A stretch of 64,000 nt of DNA, taken from assembly GCA_020744425.1 (NCBI GenBank), contig JAGMUV010000045.1:62001-126000 (forward strand), given 5' to 3'. Below, piece after piece: positions 54,947 through 64,000 of this stretch. The notes beneath the pieces are model-generated. The model searched no databases. It saw nothing but the letters and a program-made list of their open reading frames with translations, and had not been told where the DNA came from. This stretch comes from Dactylonectria macrodidyma. Its lineage: Eukaryota; Ascomycota; Sordariomycetes; Hypocreales; Nectriaceae. The position numbers and the translations under genes are program-made. The first letter of the stretch is position 1. Each line of letters opens with the position of its first letter.

Positions 54947-57900
54947 CTATAAAGATATACAATTTGCCCTCAACCGACCGGGTTCCGGTAACACCTGGAT
55001 CGAAAACCTCACAATAATAACCCTTCCCGATCTACAGCCGATGATAATGGTGGATCCTAACACTGTCGAGCAGGATGGCCGGAAATCCACCGGCAGCCAG
55101 AGCAAGTTATTTCCATGCCAGGAAATCCAGCAGCCGTCTCCAGTAATACCGAAGCCGAAACGGCAGTCGCGAATATAGTTCGGCATAACTGGCGAAGTAG
55201 ATGCCACAGATGCCTCTGCGACTAGTGGCTTTTGTACGGCAATGGCGCCAAGATCGGTAAGTAGGCGTGTATTACCTGGCCCAAACGATAGGTGAGATGC
55301 AACCCCAACGTGAACTGCCTGGACGTAGTCACCGGCGTCGGTGCGCCAGATCCGTACCGTCCAATCGTCCGAGGCCGATGCCACGAGCGCCGAGTCGTGC
55401 GAGAAAGCTACTGACCTAACGAAGCCTCTATGGCCCTTGAGCCTTTGGATGCAATCACCTGTGTCGGTATGCCAGATCCGTGCCGTCCGATCCGTCGAGG
55501 CCGAGGCTATAAGCGCCGAGTCGTGTGAGAAGGTCACCGACCCAAGCGAGCGGCTATGGCCCTTGAGTTCCTGATGCAATCACCCGTGTCGGTGCGCCAA
55601 ATCCGCACCGTCCAATCGTCCGAGGCAGACGACACGAGCGCTGAGTTGTGTGAGAAGGCCACCGACCTGACGGGGCTGCTATGACCCTCGAGCGTCTGTA
55701 GACATGAATTCCAGTCTGTTTCGGCCTCCGGAGCAAGAGATATCCAGCTAGGGATGTCGCTCTCGAATGTATGTCGGATTATACTCTTGTCCGGCGCAAA
55801 GGCAAGCGCCGAGGAATATATCTGGAGAGGTGTTTTGTCAATTATTGAAACGTTGGCGAGAATGAAACGTATAGCGTCGCTAAGAATGCTAGATATCTTC
55901 GCACTCGCTTCGGGCTGAATCACGTTAGTAGTGCATGTCGGGGTGGATAATGCAATGCTTACGTTGAGGTGTGACTGTAAAGTTTTGATGATACCAAGGC
56001 TTTCCGACGCCCTTCCCATAAGACTTAATGCTTCCATCCAATGAAGACAATGGTGAGTTAAAAATGCGCGGACGGGTCCACCATCGCTAACACGATCCCT
56101 CGCGTGATGTATATGGTATACCCAGTGTAGACAAGTATACTGAACTTCTGGAGGTAGGCATGCATCTACCTTCTGGGGGTTGATAGCTGAGCGGTTCGTT
56201 CCTGGGGCTTTCACATCACAAATATCTGTTCGAAGACGCTCGTTCATAACACGCAAACAGTTTTCGGCCATCTTCTCGTGGGAATGGTTCTCGTCTACCC
56301 AGAACGGGTTCTTTCCGCGTTTCTCAGTATCCACCAGGAAGTCGCGGAAGGAGAGATGTAGTAGTCTAATGGGGGAACTGGACGACGACGGGATACTTAG
56401 GACTGCATGGAGAAAGTCCAGCCTGTCATCGATAGTGTCTATAGATGCACTGAGTATCTGCGCCAGGGCACAAGTGGAGAGGGGGCTGGCAAGAATGACG
56501 ATCGAGCCAACAATAACTCGAAATTCTCGTAGGACCCTGTCCCTCTGCCTGGTAGGCAAACCGACGACCAACCGGTCCAAGACAGGCAGATATGTTGCAT
56601 CAAGTTGCGATTCCTGGCTTCTCGTTTGGTATTTCAGAACCTCTTGCAGTTGCTTATCAGGGTTACCGCATTTGCGCTCAGCGAGGAAGCGGCATACAGT
56701 AGCGGCGAAGATGAAGAGAGGAACCGCCATGTGTACTAGAACCTGGACATTCGATTGGCCGGGCCAGCTTGTGGGTAGTTGTCGGTCTTTGGGAACGGAG
56801 TTATTGTAATTGTTTCTGATTGCTGCAAGCTCGTGCTGAAGGAATGCGGAAATATCATGCTCAACGATGTGCTTGGGTATTTCATGGAGAACCAAGTCCT
56901 GGTACTTGCCCTTGATGGCGCTAAAACCCAGGCGAATCGGCAGGTCGGGTCTGCTGGTGACAAATATTCTTAGTCGCGGAGACTGCAACGTCTTGATGTG
57001 AGAAAACAAGTTGATGAGTTTGACGTCGTCGTCCCGTCCGCACTCGTCAAGGGCATCGATAACGACGACAAGCGTGGTATCCTTCTGAGCATCTTGAGGT
57101 ATCCTTGACAGAGGTTCTAGGATGAGCTTCTTGAACTGCTCTTGCGCAGCTTGTCCGAGGATGGTGATATCGGCATCGATGGCATTTTTGACATGCGGCG
57201 CGAATGCGGGCACTCTAGAGACTAGCTGTGCGGCGATAGTGGTCACAAATTTGGACAAGCTGCCTTGGTCGGCCTCGCCTCTCTTGAAGAAGAAGCTGGC
57301 GCCAAGCCGACCGGTAGTGGCGAAAGAACTGGCCACGGTACGGGAGATGGTGGACTTTCCGGTCCCAGCCATACCGTTCAGCCGGAAGATGGCCTCGGCG
57401 CGAGTATCATCGGCCCGTTCGGATATTTGACGAAGAAGGTCGACTCGGGTGTTTTGGAAGCAGATTGGGTTGTGTTCTTCGGCGTGGGAGTCGAAGCTGG
57501 CTTGTACAGCAACGGGGAGTCTATCGAACACGGCCTTTTGGTCGATGTCGAGGAGCTTTTCATCGACGTGGAGTACGTTCTGGTCGACCTCGAGTAGAAT
57601 GGCCCTAGATCATAGCCTTGTCGGTTCCAATCAGTCGATGTGGAGATGGATTGGCGACGTACGTATCGTCAACCTGTAGACCCAATGAGATAGCGTGCGT
57701 GCATCTCCCGAGACCTTGGGCGATCTTTTCAACGTCCTTGCTCTGAAATGGCCATTTTAAAGCCCGAATGCCCACTCGACTCATTGCCTTACGTGCTGTT
57801 CCAGGGTTAAGCACCTGTTCCAGCTCTCTAAGCTGCGGTATGCTATTCCTAGCCGCGACCAGTAGCTCCTGGGAAACCTCGAGCCTCGCGCCATTAGGAC

Positions 57901-58087
57901 CTTTGAGTAGCAGCTGGACACTCTCCGAGGCTTTCTTGAGGTTAGTGGCTTCTAGTTGAAGTCGGTCGATGTCATCTTTTGCGTTCTTGACGTCTTTGGA
58001 GTAGTGGAAGCACAGTGAAGCAGCCTTGGTCGACGAACGGACGACTGCGAGGAGGCTCGCAACGACGCTGAGTGCTTCTAGGGCCAT
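54947..58087 (-). pseudogene. NACHT-WD40 NLR (HET-E-like), one-base frameshift
   Basis: Exon 1 (58087-57663) encodes a helical N-terminal domain of fungal STAND proteins (MALEALSVVASLLAVVRSST, then long amphipathic helices). A 58-bp intron (57605-57662, GTACGT..CTAG) joins to ILLEVDQNVLHVDEKLLDID. The NACHT domain has Walker A GMAGTGKST, Walker B TTLVVVIDALDECG and FVTSRPDLPIRLGF. A linker with LLHLSFRDFLVD follows, then three WD40 repeats and a C-terminal cap ending at 54947. A single base is missing in the first WD repeat near 55573, shown by repeat spacings of 125 bp and then 126 bp. Without it the protein would be about 1000 residues. Such proteins act in non-self recognition and programmed cell death. 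An upstream in-frame extension to 58399 exists, but the Met at 58087 fits the domain start. Confidence 0.88.
55316..55692 (-). repeat. Three WD40-encoding 126-bp tandem repeats
   Basis: Units start at 55692 (one base short), 55567 and 55441 on the minus strand. Each encodes 42 residues (L-x-G-H, SVAFSHDSALVASASDDWTV, R-I-W-x-T-D-x-G-D). The units are far more alike than WD repeats usually are, as in HNWD-type NLR genes whose repeats are homogenised and diversify at few positions. Confidence 0.9.
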
Positions 58088-58310
58088 GGCACGAAGGGGA
58101 GCGGACTCGCACCGGCCTGGTGTCAGTACAGCATCACGAGTACGACCGTTGCGAAGGCTGCGGTAGTAAATGTAGCTGTCAGCGCCGGTCAAAAGCGCAT
58201 ACCGCCATTCGCACTCTGGCAAGACTCTGGGGACGTCGAGAGACTTTGGAGATCCCGTGGTGGTGGCACGTCCCCAGCCGCTGATGGTGGATACTTCTGC
58301 GTCGGGTCGC

Positions 58311-58352
58311 AGCAACATGGTACGCCATGGGGCAACATGGTACGCCATGGGG
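58311..58352. repeat. Two tandem copies of a 20-bp unit
   Basis: GCAACATGGTACGCCATGGG occurs twice in a row just upstream of the NLR start. It lies in the in-frame upstream extension. Confidence 0.85.
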
Positions 58353-58421
58353 TATGCCTGCGTGGATACCACAGCTTGTGTCAGGTTCCTGATGCACAAT
58401 CGCCTTTCCCAGCGCGAAAAT

Positions 58422-58711
58422 GGAGGAAGGGCTCAAAAGTCTTTACCCAAGCGATCAACGCCACATCCTTAGATCCTTGTCAGCTACTTACCGATACATC
58501 ACGCTCTCCGCAATTGCAGATGGTCTCCGCCTAATGCCACTAAAAATTCAGGGGCCATAGGGGAAGGCTCAATTTTGGCTACTAACTAAAGTCTGCTATA
58601 CTCTATCGGCCTTTAGTGGTGTTGGATTAGATTGAAGTACTCCTTGTATCTACCCTGGCTGTGGCGTTGTTATTGCTTTTTCTTGGGCAAAGACTTTTGA
58701 ACCCTTCCTCC
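58422..58711. repeat. Long inverted repeat upstream of the NLR gene
   Basis: The left arm (58422-58466) begins GGAGGAAGGGCTCAAAAGTC and the right arm (58660-58711) is its inverse with few mismatches. Outer 29 bp match with two differences, and a further AACGCCACA block also pairs. About 195 bp lie between. It may be a foldback or MITE-like element; no target duplication is seen. Confidence 0.7.
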
Positions 58712-58898
58712 GTAGTCGGCCCTCGACAGGAACGACGGCAGCAAATCGAGGCTGAACATCCTCAAAAGCCACAGCACTCGGGCGACGCTATGCCTCCATT
58801 GACTGTTCAGCCATTGTTGTAAGGGCCTGAGCAAACTCATTAGTATGTCTTCACCTCGCCTACCTCGGATTTGACATCCCGGTCGACGGCTGCCGACA

Positions 58899-59210
58899 CT
58901 ACCGAGCCAAGTGCCTTGCCCGCTCCGGTGAACCAGTGTGGGGGATATAGACGATGTTGCCCCCTCCGTTGAAGTCGGCTGCGGACAGCGCTCCGTACCA
59001 GCGTTGCCGTACCTCCTCGACATGCAGGAATTTTGAACCATGGGCAAATCCCATTTCGCGGTAGGCGGCAGGACTCCATTTGCCCGGCTCGCAGCAATCC
59101 AATCTCTTTGCATCCTGCCATGTACAGTTCACTTTTCGCCAAAGGGACATGATTTGACAATCTACATGTAGAGTTAGGACGATAGTCATCCTGAACGAGA
59201 AGCGGCTCAA
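58899..59210 (-). CDS. Hypothetical Cys-containing protein, 103 aa
   Basis: The leftward frame CQIMSLWRKVNCTWQDAKRL, DCCEPGKWSPAAYREMGFAH, WYGALSAADFNGGGNIVYIP looks protein-like (even composition, Gly-rich turn, four Cys) and may be one exon of a larger gene whose other exons I cannot place. No signal peptide directly precedes it. No family recognised. Confidence 0.35.
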   Translation of the reverse strand: MSRFSFRMTIVLTLHVDCQIMSLWRKVNCTWQDAKRLDCCEPGKWSPAAYREMGFAHGSKFLHVEEVRQRWYGALSAADFNGGGNIVYIPHTGSPERARHLAR

Positions 59211-60560
59211 GGGTTGGGGAACTATTCAGCATCGACAAGGGAGACTTTGCTCCGCCCTTATGGATCAACGATAGGCTGTTGCAACACGAATGGCCACCAC
59301 CAAATGAAGGTGCCATGTGGGGCAGAGTACGCTGGGAAACAAACTGACACTCAGCCAATTTCCGACAGTTGTGGCTGATTGTTCAGTGTGGATTTTAGAG
59401 TTTACGGCATACCGATGCAATGGTGGCCAACTGTAAAGTAAGACAGGGCTGTTACTGAGTTAGGCAGCAGAATTAGCGCCCACCTGCTCGGGACTAAAAA
59501 GCGGCACGTTCTAGGGGGTCTATGCTTGCGGACCCGCCTTGCTTCGCCGCAGTGACATCGAGGACAGGTCGGAACATTCCGATGATGAGAGAGACCGTGG
59601 TCGGCCATGGGCTCGACTTTGTGAACTCGATTGGGAAACAGAGCGTGTCCCTTACATAAACGATGTGTCAGATGAACGATGGGAAAGTTGGACAAGCTCT
59701 TCTGGAAGCGTTCATATGGACGGCTGATGGGGTCGCACAGGGGATATCGGACGGGTTCGGCGAGGGCCTTTCAATCGTGGGGACTAGGAGCACCGTCCGA
59801 GCGGACAGGCGCTTCATTATGATATAATAGTCGTGTCTAAAGAAGGTCTACGAATCGATGAAGCGCACGAAAGAATCTGTCTGATCCCGGTGCTTGGGAT
59901 AGGAGATTACCATTTAGTTCTTCGACTTCGAGTAGCAGCATTTGGGATCGAGATTTCCGAATGCTTGCGACTTACAAACCCCTATCTGACTATTCATGGC
60001 CTGAACCTTCTGTTTGGTACGTTAACGAGTTCTTCTCCGCCAGTCATTCACATGCCAGACACAATTGCGTCTCTGCTGCACACAACGGGAACTTATGCGG
60101 AGAACACGCATCCCTGCAAAGCAGGAACGCCCACTTCGTTTATTACTTAAAGCTAACTACCAGTTACTCGTTTACGAAGGACCATTATGTTTGTTCCGTT
60201 TACGGCCACCTTCTCAAAACACGTGCTTGGTGTTACTTGGACAACCCGACCGTTACCAGAATGTGAGGACAGATGCTGTAACAACCCAGTGGAGTTGTGG
60301 CAGGGCTCAAGGAGGGGTACGCTTTTGGCCTAGTGAATTCATGCACACCAAGTCATAGGCTAGTTATGAAGGCAACAAGTGGATTAAGGCGACGAGTGGT
60401 CGTCTGCCTTAGAACTTCCTAGCCAAGAAGGCGTCCTCTCGCCTGATCAGGCCGGCAGAACCAATCAATCAATGCATTAATCAACCCAATCGCGCCGGAA
60501 TTCAACAACGTAGCGGATGTGCTTGAGGACCTGCCGCAAACCACAAGGTCACGCCATCCC
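59211..60560. other. Intergenic, no gene recognised
   Basis: Only short overlapping frames on both strands. Confidence 0.4.
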
Positions 60561-62422
60561 CTAAAGTTTGCGCTTCCGCTTCTTTTTCCTATGTGACCCA
60601 ATGTGCTTCCTCTGGATGGTCCGGATCAGCCAATTATAAATCATGTCTCTCATGAGGATGAGGACGGTAGCAAAGGTCGTCAGCACAGCACACACCCAGC
60701 TATCATCAGTGTTAGTATCAGCCCCGAAAAGGTAAGACTAAGGTCGAGGGCACTAACAAGTACCAGATTCCACGATGGATCTCCGGAAATCCCTCCTCCA
60801 CAAAGTTCTGTCCAAAGAAACCAGTGATAAACGTCAGCGGGAGGAAAATAATCATCACAATAGTCAGCTGCTTCATTGACTCGTTCTGATTCGCGGAGAT
60901 GGTGTTGAAGATGAGGTTGATCAGATTGTCAGACTGCTTCAGCTGCTGCAAAGCTTCAGTAATGATAATACAGTGGTCGAGCACGTCGCCAAGGTATGTA
61001 TACATCAGGGTCGTGATGATAACGCCTGAGCTGGAATTCTCGAGTTTTTGAAGTGCTTGCTCATGAGTGAGGTAAGTCTTGTGATCACGAAGAACGTTAA
61101 CGAGGTTTTCGATAGGGTTGAGGAAGCTGAGCATCTTATTGGTCTCACTAACGCAGATATAAAGGCTCTTGCTTTGGTTCATGCCAGAGGAAGTGAGGAC
61201 ATCGAGCTCCAAGCCGGCGATAGTATCAGTATAGACAGCCGTAATAGGAATAGCAAGATCAATAATAGCGTCAATGATCGCCTGAATCAGCAGGGGAGCA
61301 TCATTCGACTCTCGCAAGATTGTCCCCAATGTGCTAAGTCGAGTAACAATTGGTCGCTCCACATCATCAGCGGAGACCTTAAGAAAGAAATGACCGTATT
61401 GTCATTAGTAAGAAAGATGGAGACCTGCTCCGCCGAGACGGCCATCTTATACGGCGCCAATGGCGAATGTCTCTCCAGGAACTCCGTCCGAGCTTCGTTT
61501 CTAGAGGCATGATATCATTGCAAGGTTCGAATGAATGACGTCTCATGCAGTTCTTCGCCGAGAGGTGTCTTCGTGTTGTCGCCGTTGCCCGTCATGTCCT
61601 TTTCAGGATCAAGTATCTTGCGGCTCTTCCAGAAGTCTTGGAATGTTTCTCTCAGCTGGCCCAGGGACTTTCGCGATAATATGCTACTGGAATCGGAAGA
61701 ACCATCGTCCCCATCGACCAGATGGACGAGCTTTTGTAGAGTCATTACGATGAAGGCGTGATTCGGATACCTTCAAAATGTTAGCATACAGTTATTTCTT
61801 CAACAGCCATGTCTACTCACCAGTCCGCCTTCGTCCTGTTTCTAATATTCATCATATCCTCCAACGCCAACTTGTGCAAGTTCTTTTCGTTCCCCACGGC
61901 CTGAATGATATCCCAACTCAGGCCATTGACGTTTATCCACCGACATTTTGCCCACGACCCCCTAGGCTGCTCCAAGAACTCAATAAACGACTCATTATCA
62001 AAATGGCGCTTCACCATATTCGCTTTTGAAACGTCAATAATAGTTATCTCTCAAGGAGCGCTCAGGGTTGGCATTGACGCGTGCCCACCGTCGGGCAGCA
62101 TTGGATCGTATCCAGGTTCCGAGCTAGGCTGCCAGCCCGGCCTCGTGCTGAACGCGGTATCGAACTCATCGTAATCGTCAACGGTCTTGAAAGTTGGCGC
62201 GCTGGTGGTTCGTCGTCGCAGGATAAGAGAGAAGTTGATCTCGCGATGGGTCTCAGTGTCGGAGCGGGAGAGTTGTCGCAGGTCTACACGAGGAGGCGGT
62301 GAGAGGTTCTCTGTGTCGAGCATTAGATTATAGGGGACATGACGACCGTTCTCGCCTTCGTTTGAAGCTTGGGTTTTGGAGGAGGCTCGGCGGCCCTCGT
62401 TGTCGTTGCCGTTGCAAGACAT
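60561..62422 (-). pseudogene. CorA-like metal-ion transporter, two nonsense codons and a frameshift
   Basis: The N-terminal cytosolic domain from 62422 (MSCNGNDNEGRRASSK) runs to SMPTLSAP, a TGA (62053-62051), then ITIIDVSKANMVKRHFDNES and RWINVNGLSWDIIQAV. A 50-bp intron (61771-61820) precedes YPNHAFIVMTLQKLVHLVDG. A second TGA (61517-61515) precedes YHASRNEARTEFLERHSPLA, and one base is missing near 61380 before DDVERPIVTRLSTLGTILRE. The membrane end has MIIFLPLTFITGFFGQNFVE. The GMN signature is GQN, a variant I recall from fungal CorA-like proteins. After a 64-bp intron (60700-60763) come the second TM helix (FATVLILMRDMIYNW) and a Lys/Arg-rich tail. Both TGA codons can derive from CGA. 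Confidence 0.85.
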
Positions 62423-63432
62423 GGCGGCGTGGATTGCGATCGCTGATGATGCTGCTATCGCTGTCGCTGCTGCGCGATGAAGCTACCGGCGATTCGACGT
62501 CGCTAATCCAGCTGCAGCTGACGAAGCTTTCTTCACGATTGATGATGCCAGCTTTGCCAAAGGTTGTAAAATTGCTGTGATATATCAGAGATCAGAGATC
62601 AGAGATCAGAGATCAGAGATATATAAATATATATAATATATTGGGCTTCGGGTCGCGGGTTGGGACGTGTCTCGCGAAAGGGTACAATATGACAAAGAAA
62701 TCAACTAAAATTCAACCACAACGATGCACGGAATAAAAAGCAGATACAGCGATGGAGAAAAATATATTTGATTTAATGAAAAGTAATTTTGCAGGTATCA
62801 CACACTCGTCATGTCACTCGTTAGGACACGTTGGGTATAGGATACAAGCGTCTTGGAAAGCGTACAGAACAGCTAGAGGATGTAGGAGGGTTCCTACCCT
62901 TTAATACAGTGTATGTCTTCCCAACGGTCCCCCTAGCGACCTCATTCCTCTAGTCAGTCGGTTGCTAGGGCCGGTTTGCCAGGAACGCGATGTCTTGTAT
63001 CGCGACATGCGTCACATTCCGTTTTGACTTGCTAGCAGCAACACTAATTACACCATTTTTCTTAACAAGTCCACCGCAACAACCACAATCCTGCGCTTCG
63101 CGCAGCCCATGGCGGCGGCGATGGCATCCGCCACCTCCTGCCCGCCTGCTATCCCGAATGCTTTTGACCTGGGAATCCATACTCCTGCCAATCTCAATCG
63201 AGGAGCCCGCACTGCCCTCTTGCAAAACAGCCCCGCTGTCGTGAACGGACCTGTTGATGTCCCGCCACAGTGGAGGAAACGGCCATAACTCAAGTAGAGT
63301 CATACAATGCGTGGATTTGTGATATTGACGATCGGTCCTAAGAGCAGAACCTATTCTTCCTGCAAGATTACGCTTAAGACCCACATTATTAAATCCAAGG
63401 AGCAGTTCAGTCTTTAATACAAGCCAATTGAT
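62423..63432. other. Upstream of the CorA-like gene; short tandem repeat and a weak leftward frame
   Basis: 62586-62620 holds five AGAGATC units followed by a TATATAAATATATAT stretch. A leftward 139-codon frame (63384-62965) is basic and Gly/Arg-rich in the middle, with an end reading VKKNGVISVAASKSKRNVTH; it is not recognised and may be chance. Confidence 0.4.
62586..62620 (+). repeat. 7-bp tandem repeat (AGAGATC)n
   Basis: Five head-to-tail units about 165 bp upstream of the CorA-like start codon. Confidence 0.9.
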
Positions 63433-63993
63433 TTAGTGTGCTGAGGGGCAGTCCTGGATATGTTTGTCCCTCCAAACTAGTGTAACATAGCGCTTTGAAC
63501 AATGAGGGCAAGAATACCCCCATCGGGGATCCGGTTCCGAGGGATGTCGTGGGTAGAGTTGGCTTGATTGTCCATTCCTTAGTGATGATGCCAAGCTCGC
63601 TGAAGGCGGGTTTGAGGTTGGACATGGCAATAAACGCGGCGATGCGTTAGGAGCCTGGTTACCAACGGAATATGGTTGTAGACTAGGTCTTGTCGATTTG
63701 CTCGGTAGTGAGAGGGGGGGAAGCGTGACTGGTCGAGAGTCGGGACTTAAGATAGGCTCTTCGCATCTTACTGAGGGTGTATTGTCGGTTAACTGAGACT
63801 GCGGGGAAGTCTGTGGGGTAGTCTGATTGGGCGGCATGGGATTGAGAGGCCGTAGTTGATACATGGCTGGTACTGTGAGGCCTAAGTTGAAATCCCGCGG
63901 AACGGGGAGGACGAAGCTTGATTGGTGAAGGGGGGAGGACCCGGGTCCTTGTGATGGTCCTGCTTGAATATCGCGTTGATCTTTCGATACCAC
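63433..63993 (-). CDS. Proline-rich protein with C-terminal C2HC zinc finger, partial
   Basis: A 186-codon frame running towards the window edge. It is rich in Pro, Ser and Gln, with no globular domain until the end, where GYSCPHCSKRYVTLVWRDKH and IQDC give a C-x2-C-x12-H-x3-C zinc-finger arrangement close to a C2H2 finger. The Met at 63993 may not be the true start, since the gene may continue beyond the window. It could be a small DNA-binding or adaptor protein; nothing more can be said. Confidence 0.5.
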   Translation of the reverse strand: MVSKDQRDIQAGPSQGPGSSPLHQSSFVLPVPRDFNLGLTVPAMYQLRPLNPMPPNQTTPQTSPQSQLTDNTPSVRCEEPILSPDSRPVTLPPLSLPSKSTRPSLQPYSVGNQAPNASPRLLPCPTSNPPSASLASSLRNGQSSQLYPRHPSEPDPRWGYSCPHCSKRYVTLVWRDKHIQDCPSAH

Positions 63994-64000
63994 ATTTGAT

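Noticed and set aside
56180..56809. 209-codon plus-strand frame
   Set aside because: Antisense to the NACHT region of the NLR and without any recognisable domain.
61048..61512. 154-codon plus-strand frame
   Set aside because: Antisense to the CorA-like gene, whose minus-strand product shows two TM helices and family motifs.
1..64000. CRISPR array, rRNA genes, bacterial-type operons, secondary-metabolite cluster
   Set aside because: No regularly spaced direct repeats, no rRNA sequence, and no polyketide or peptide synthetase backbone gene; the sequence is eukaryotic with spliceosomal introns.

Overview
The window looks like an accessory, repeat-rich segment of a filamentous ascomycete (Pezizomycotina) genome. 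The evidence is genes split by short GT-AG introns (about 45-110 bp, several with a CTAAC/CTGAC-like branch point) and fungal families: a Zn2Cys6 factor, a bZIP factor, LaeA/UMTA-type methyltransferases, a MYND protein, a DUF7703 membrane protein, a TmpA-like reductase, a NACHT-WD40 NLR, a fungal CorA-like transporter and an RTA1-like protein. The transposon load is also typical: hAT, Tc1/mariner, Fot1/pogo, LINE and gypsy remnants plus several MITEs. Species cannot be named from the sequence.

Layout. 0.8-4.3 kb: a decayed hAT transposase next to a truncated PAS-PAS-HisKA kinase. 4.8-8.7 kb: an RTA1-like fragment, a TA-flanked MITE and a frameshifted bZIP gene. 11-17.3 kb: a LaeA-like methyltransferase, a MYND zinc-finger protein, a RING protein, and a four-TM membrane protein whose first exon carries a 412-bp hAT-type MITE with a perfect 8-bp target duplication. 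17.3-24 kb: mostly empty, with one secreted protein and a glycosidase carbohydrate-binding remnant. 24-30.6 kb: an imine-reductase-like gene with a nonsense codon, a second copy of the TA-flanked MITE, DUF7924 and ankyrin debris, and a TmpA-like reductase whose open frame begins with an NLR-derived piece. 30.6-32.6 kb: a complete-ended hAT element encoding a C-terminally truncated transposase. 33-38.6 kb: two more short inverted-repeat elements, a decayed zinc-cluster factor and a Ca2+/H+ exchanger fragment. 39.6-48.6 kb: the first copy of an unrecognised duplicated gene, a mosaic of gypsy and LINE fragments, an epoxide-hydrolase fragment, an intact DUF7703 gene, a pogo remnant and a Tc1 element. 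50.6-54.6 kb: the longer second copy of the unrecognised gene and a second LaeA-like methyltransferase. 55-58.1 kb: a NACHT-WD40 NLR one base short of an open frame. 60.5-64 kb: a CorA-like transporter with two nonsense codons and a frameshift, and a partial C2HC zinc-finger protein.

The unifying picture is decay. Most recognisable genes carry one to a few lesions. The nonsense codons are mostly explicable as C-to-T or G-to-A changes (CAA/CAG/CGA/TGG to stop), which suits repeat-induced point mutation or its leakage into neighbouring DNA, but several genes also have single-base indels. The genes that look intact are the MYND, RING, secreted, DUF7703 and TmpA-like ones. No operon-like or biosynthetic cluster logic is evident. 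The two methyltransferases, the kinase, the factors and the NLR look like independent accessory genes collected in a transposon-rich, possibly subtelomeric, compartment.
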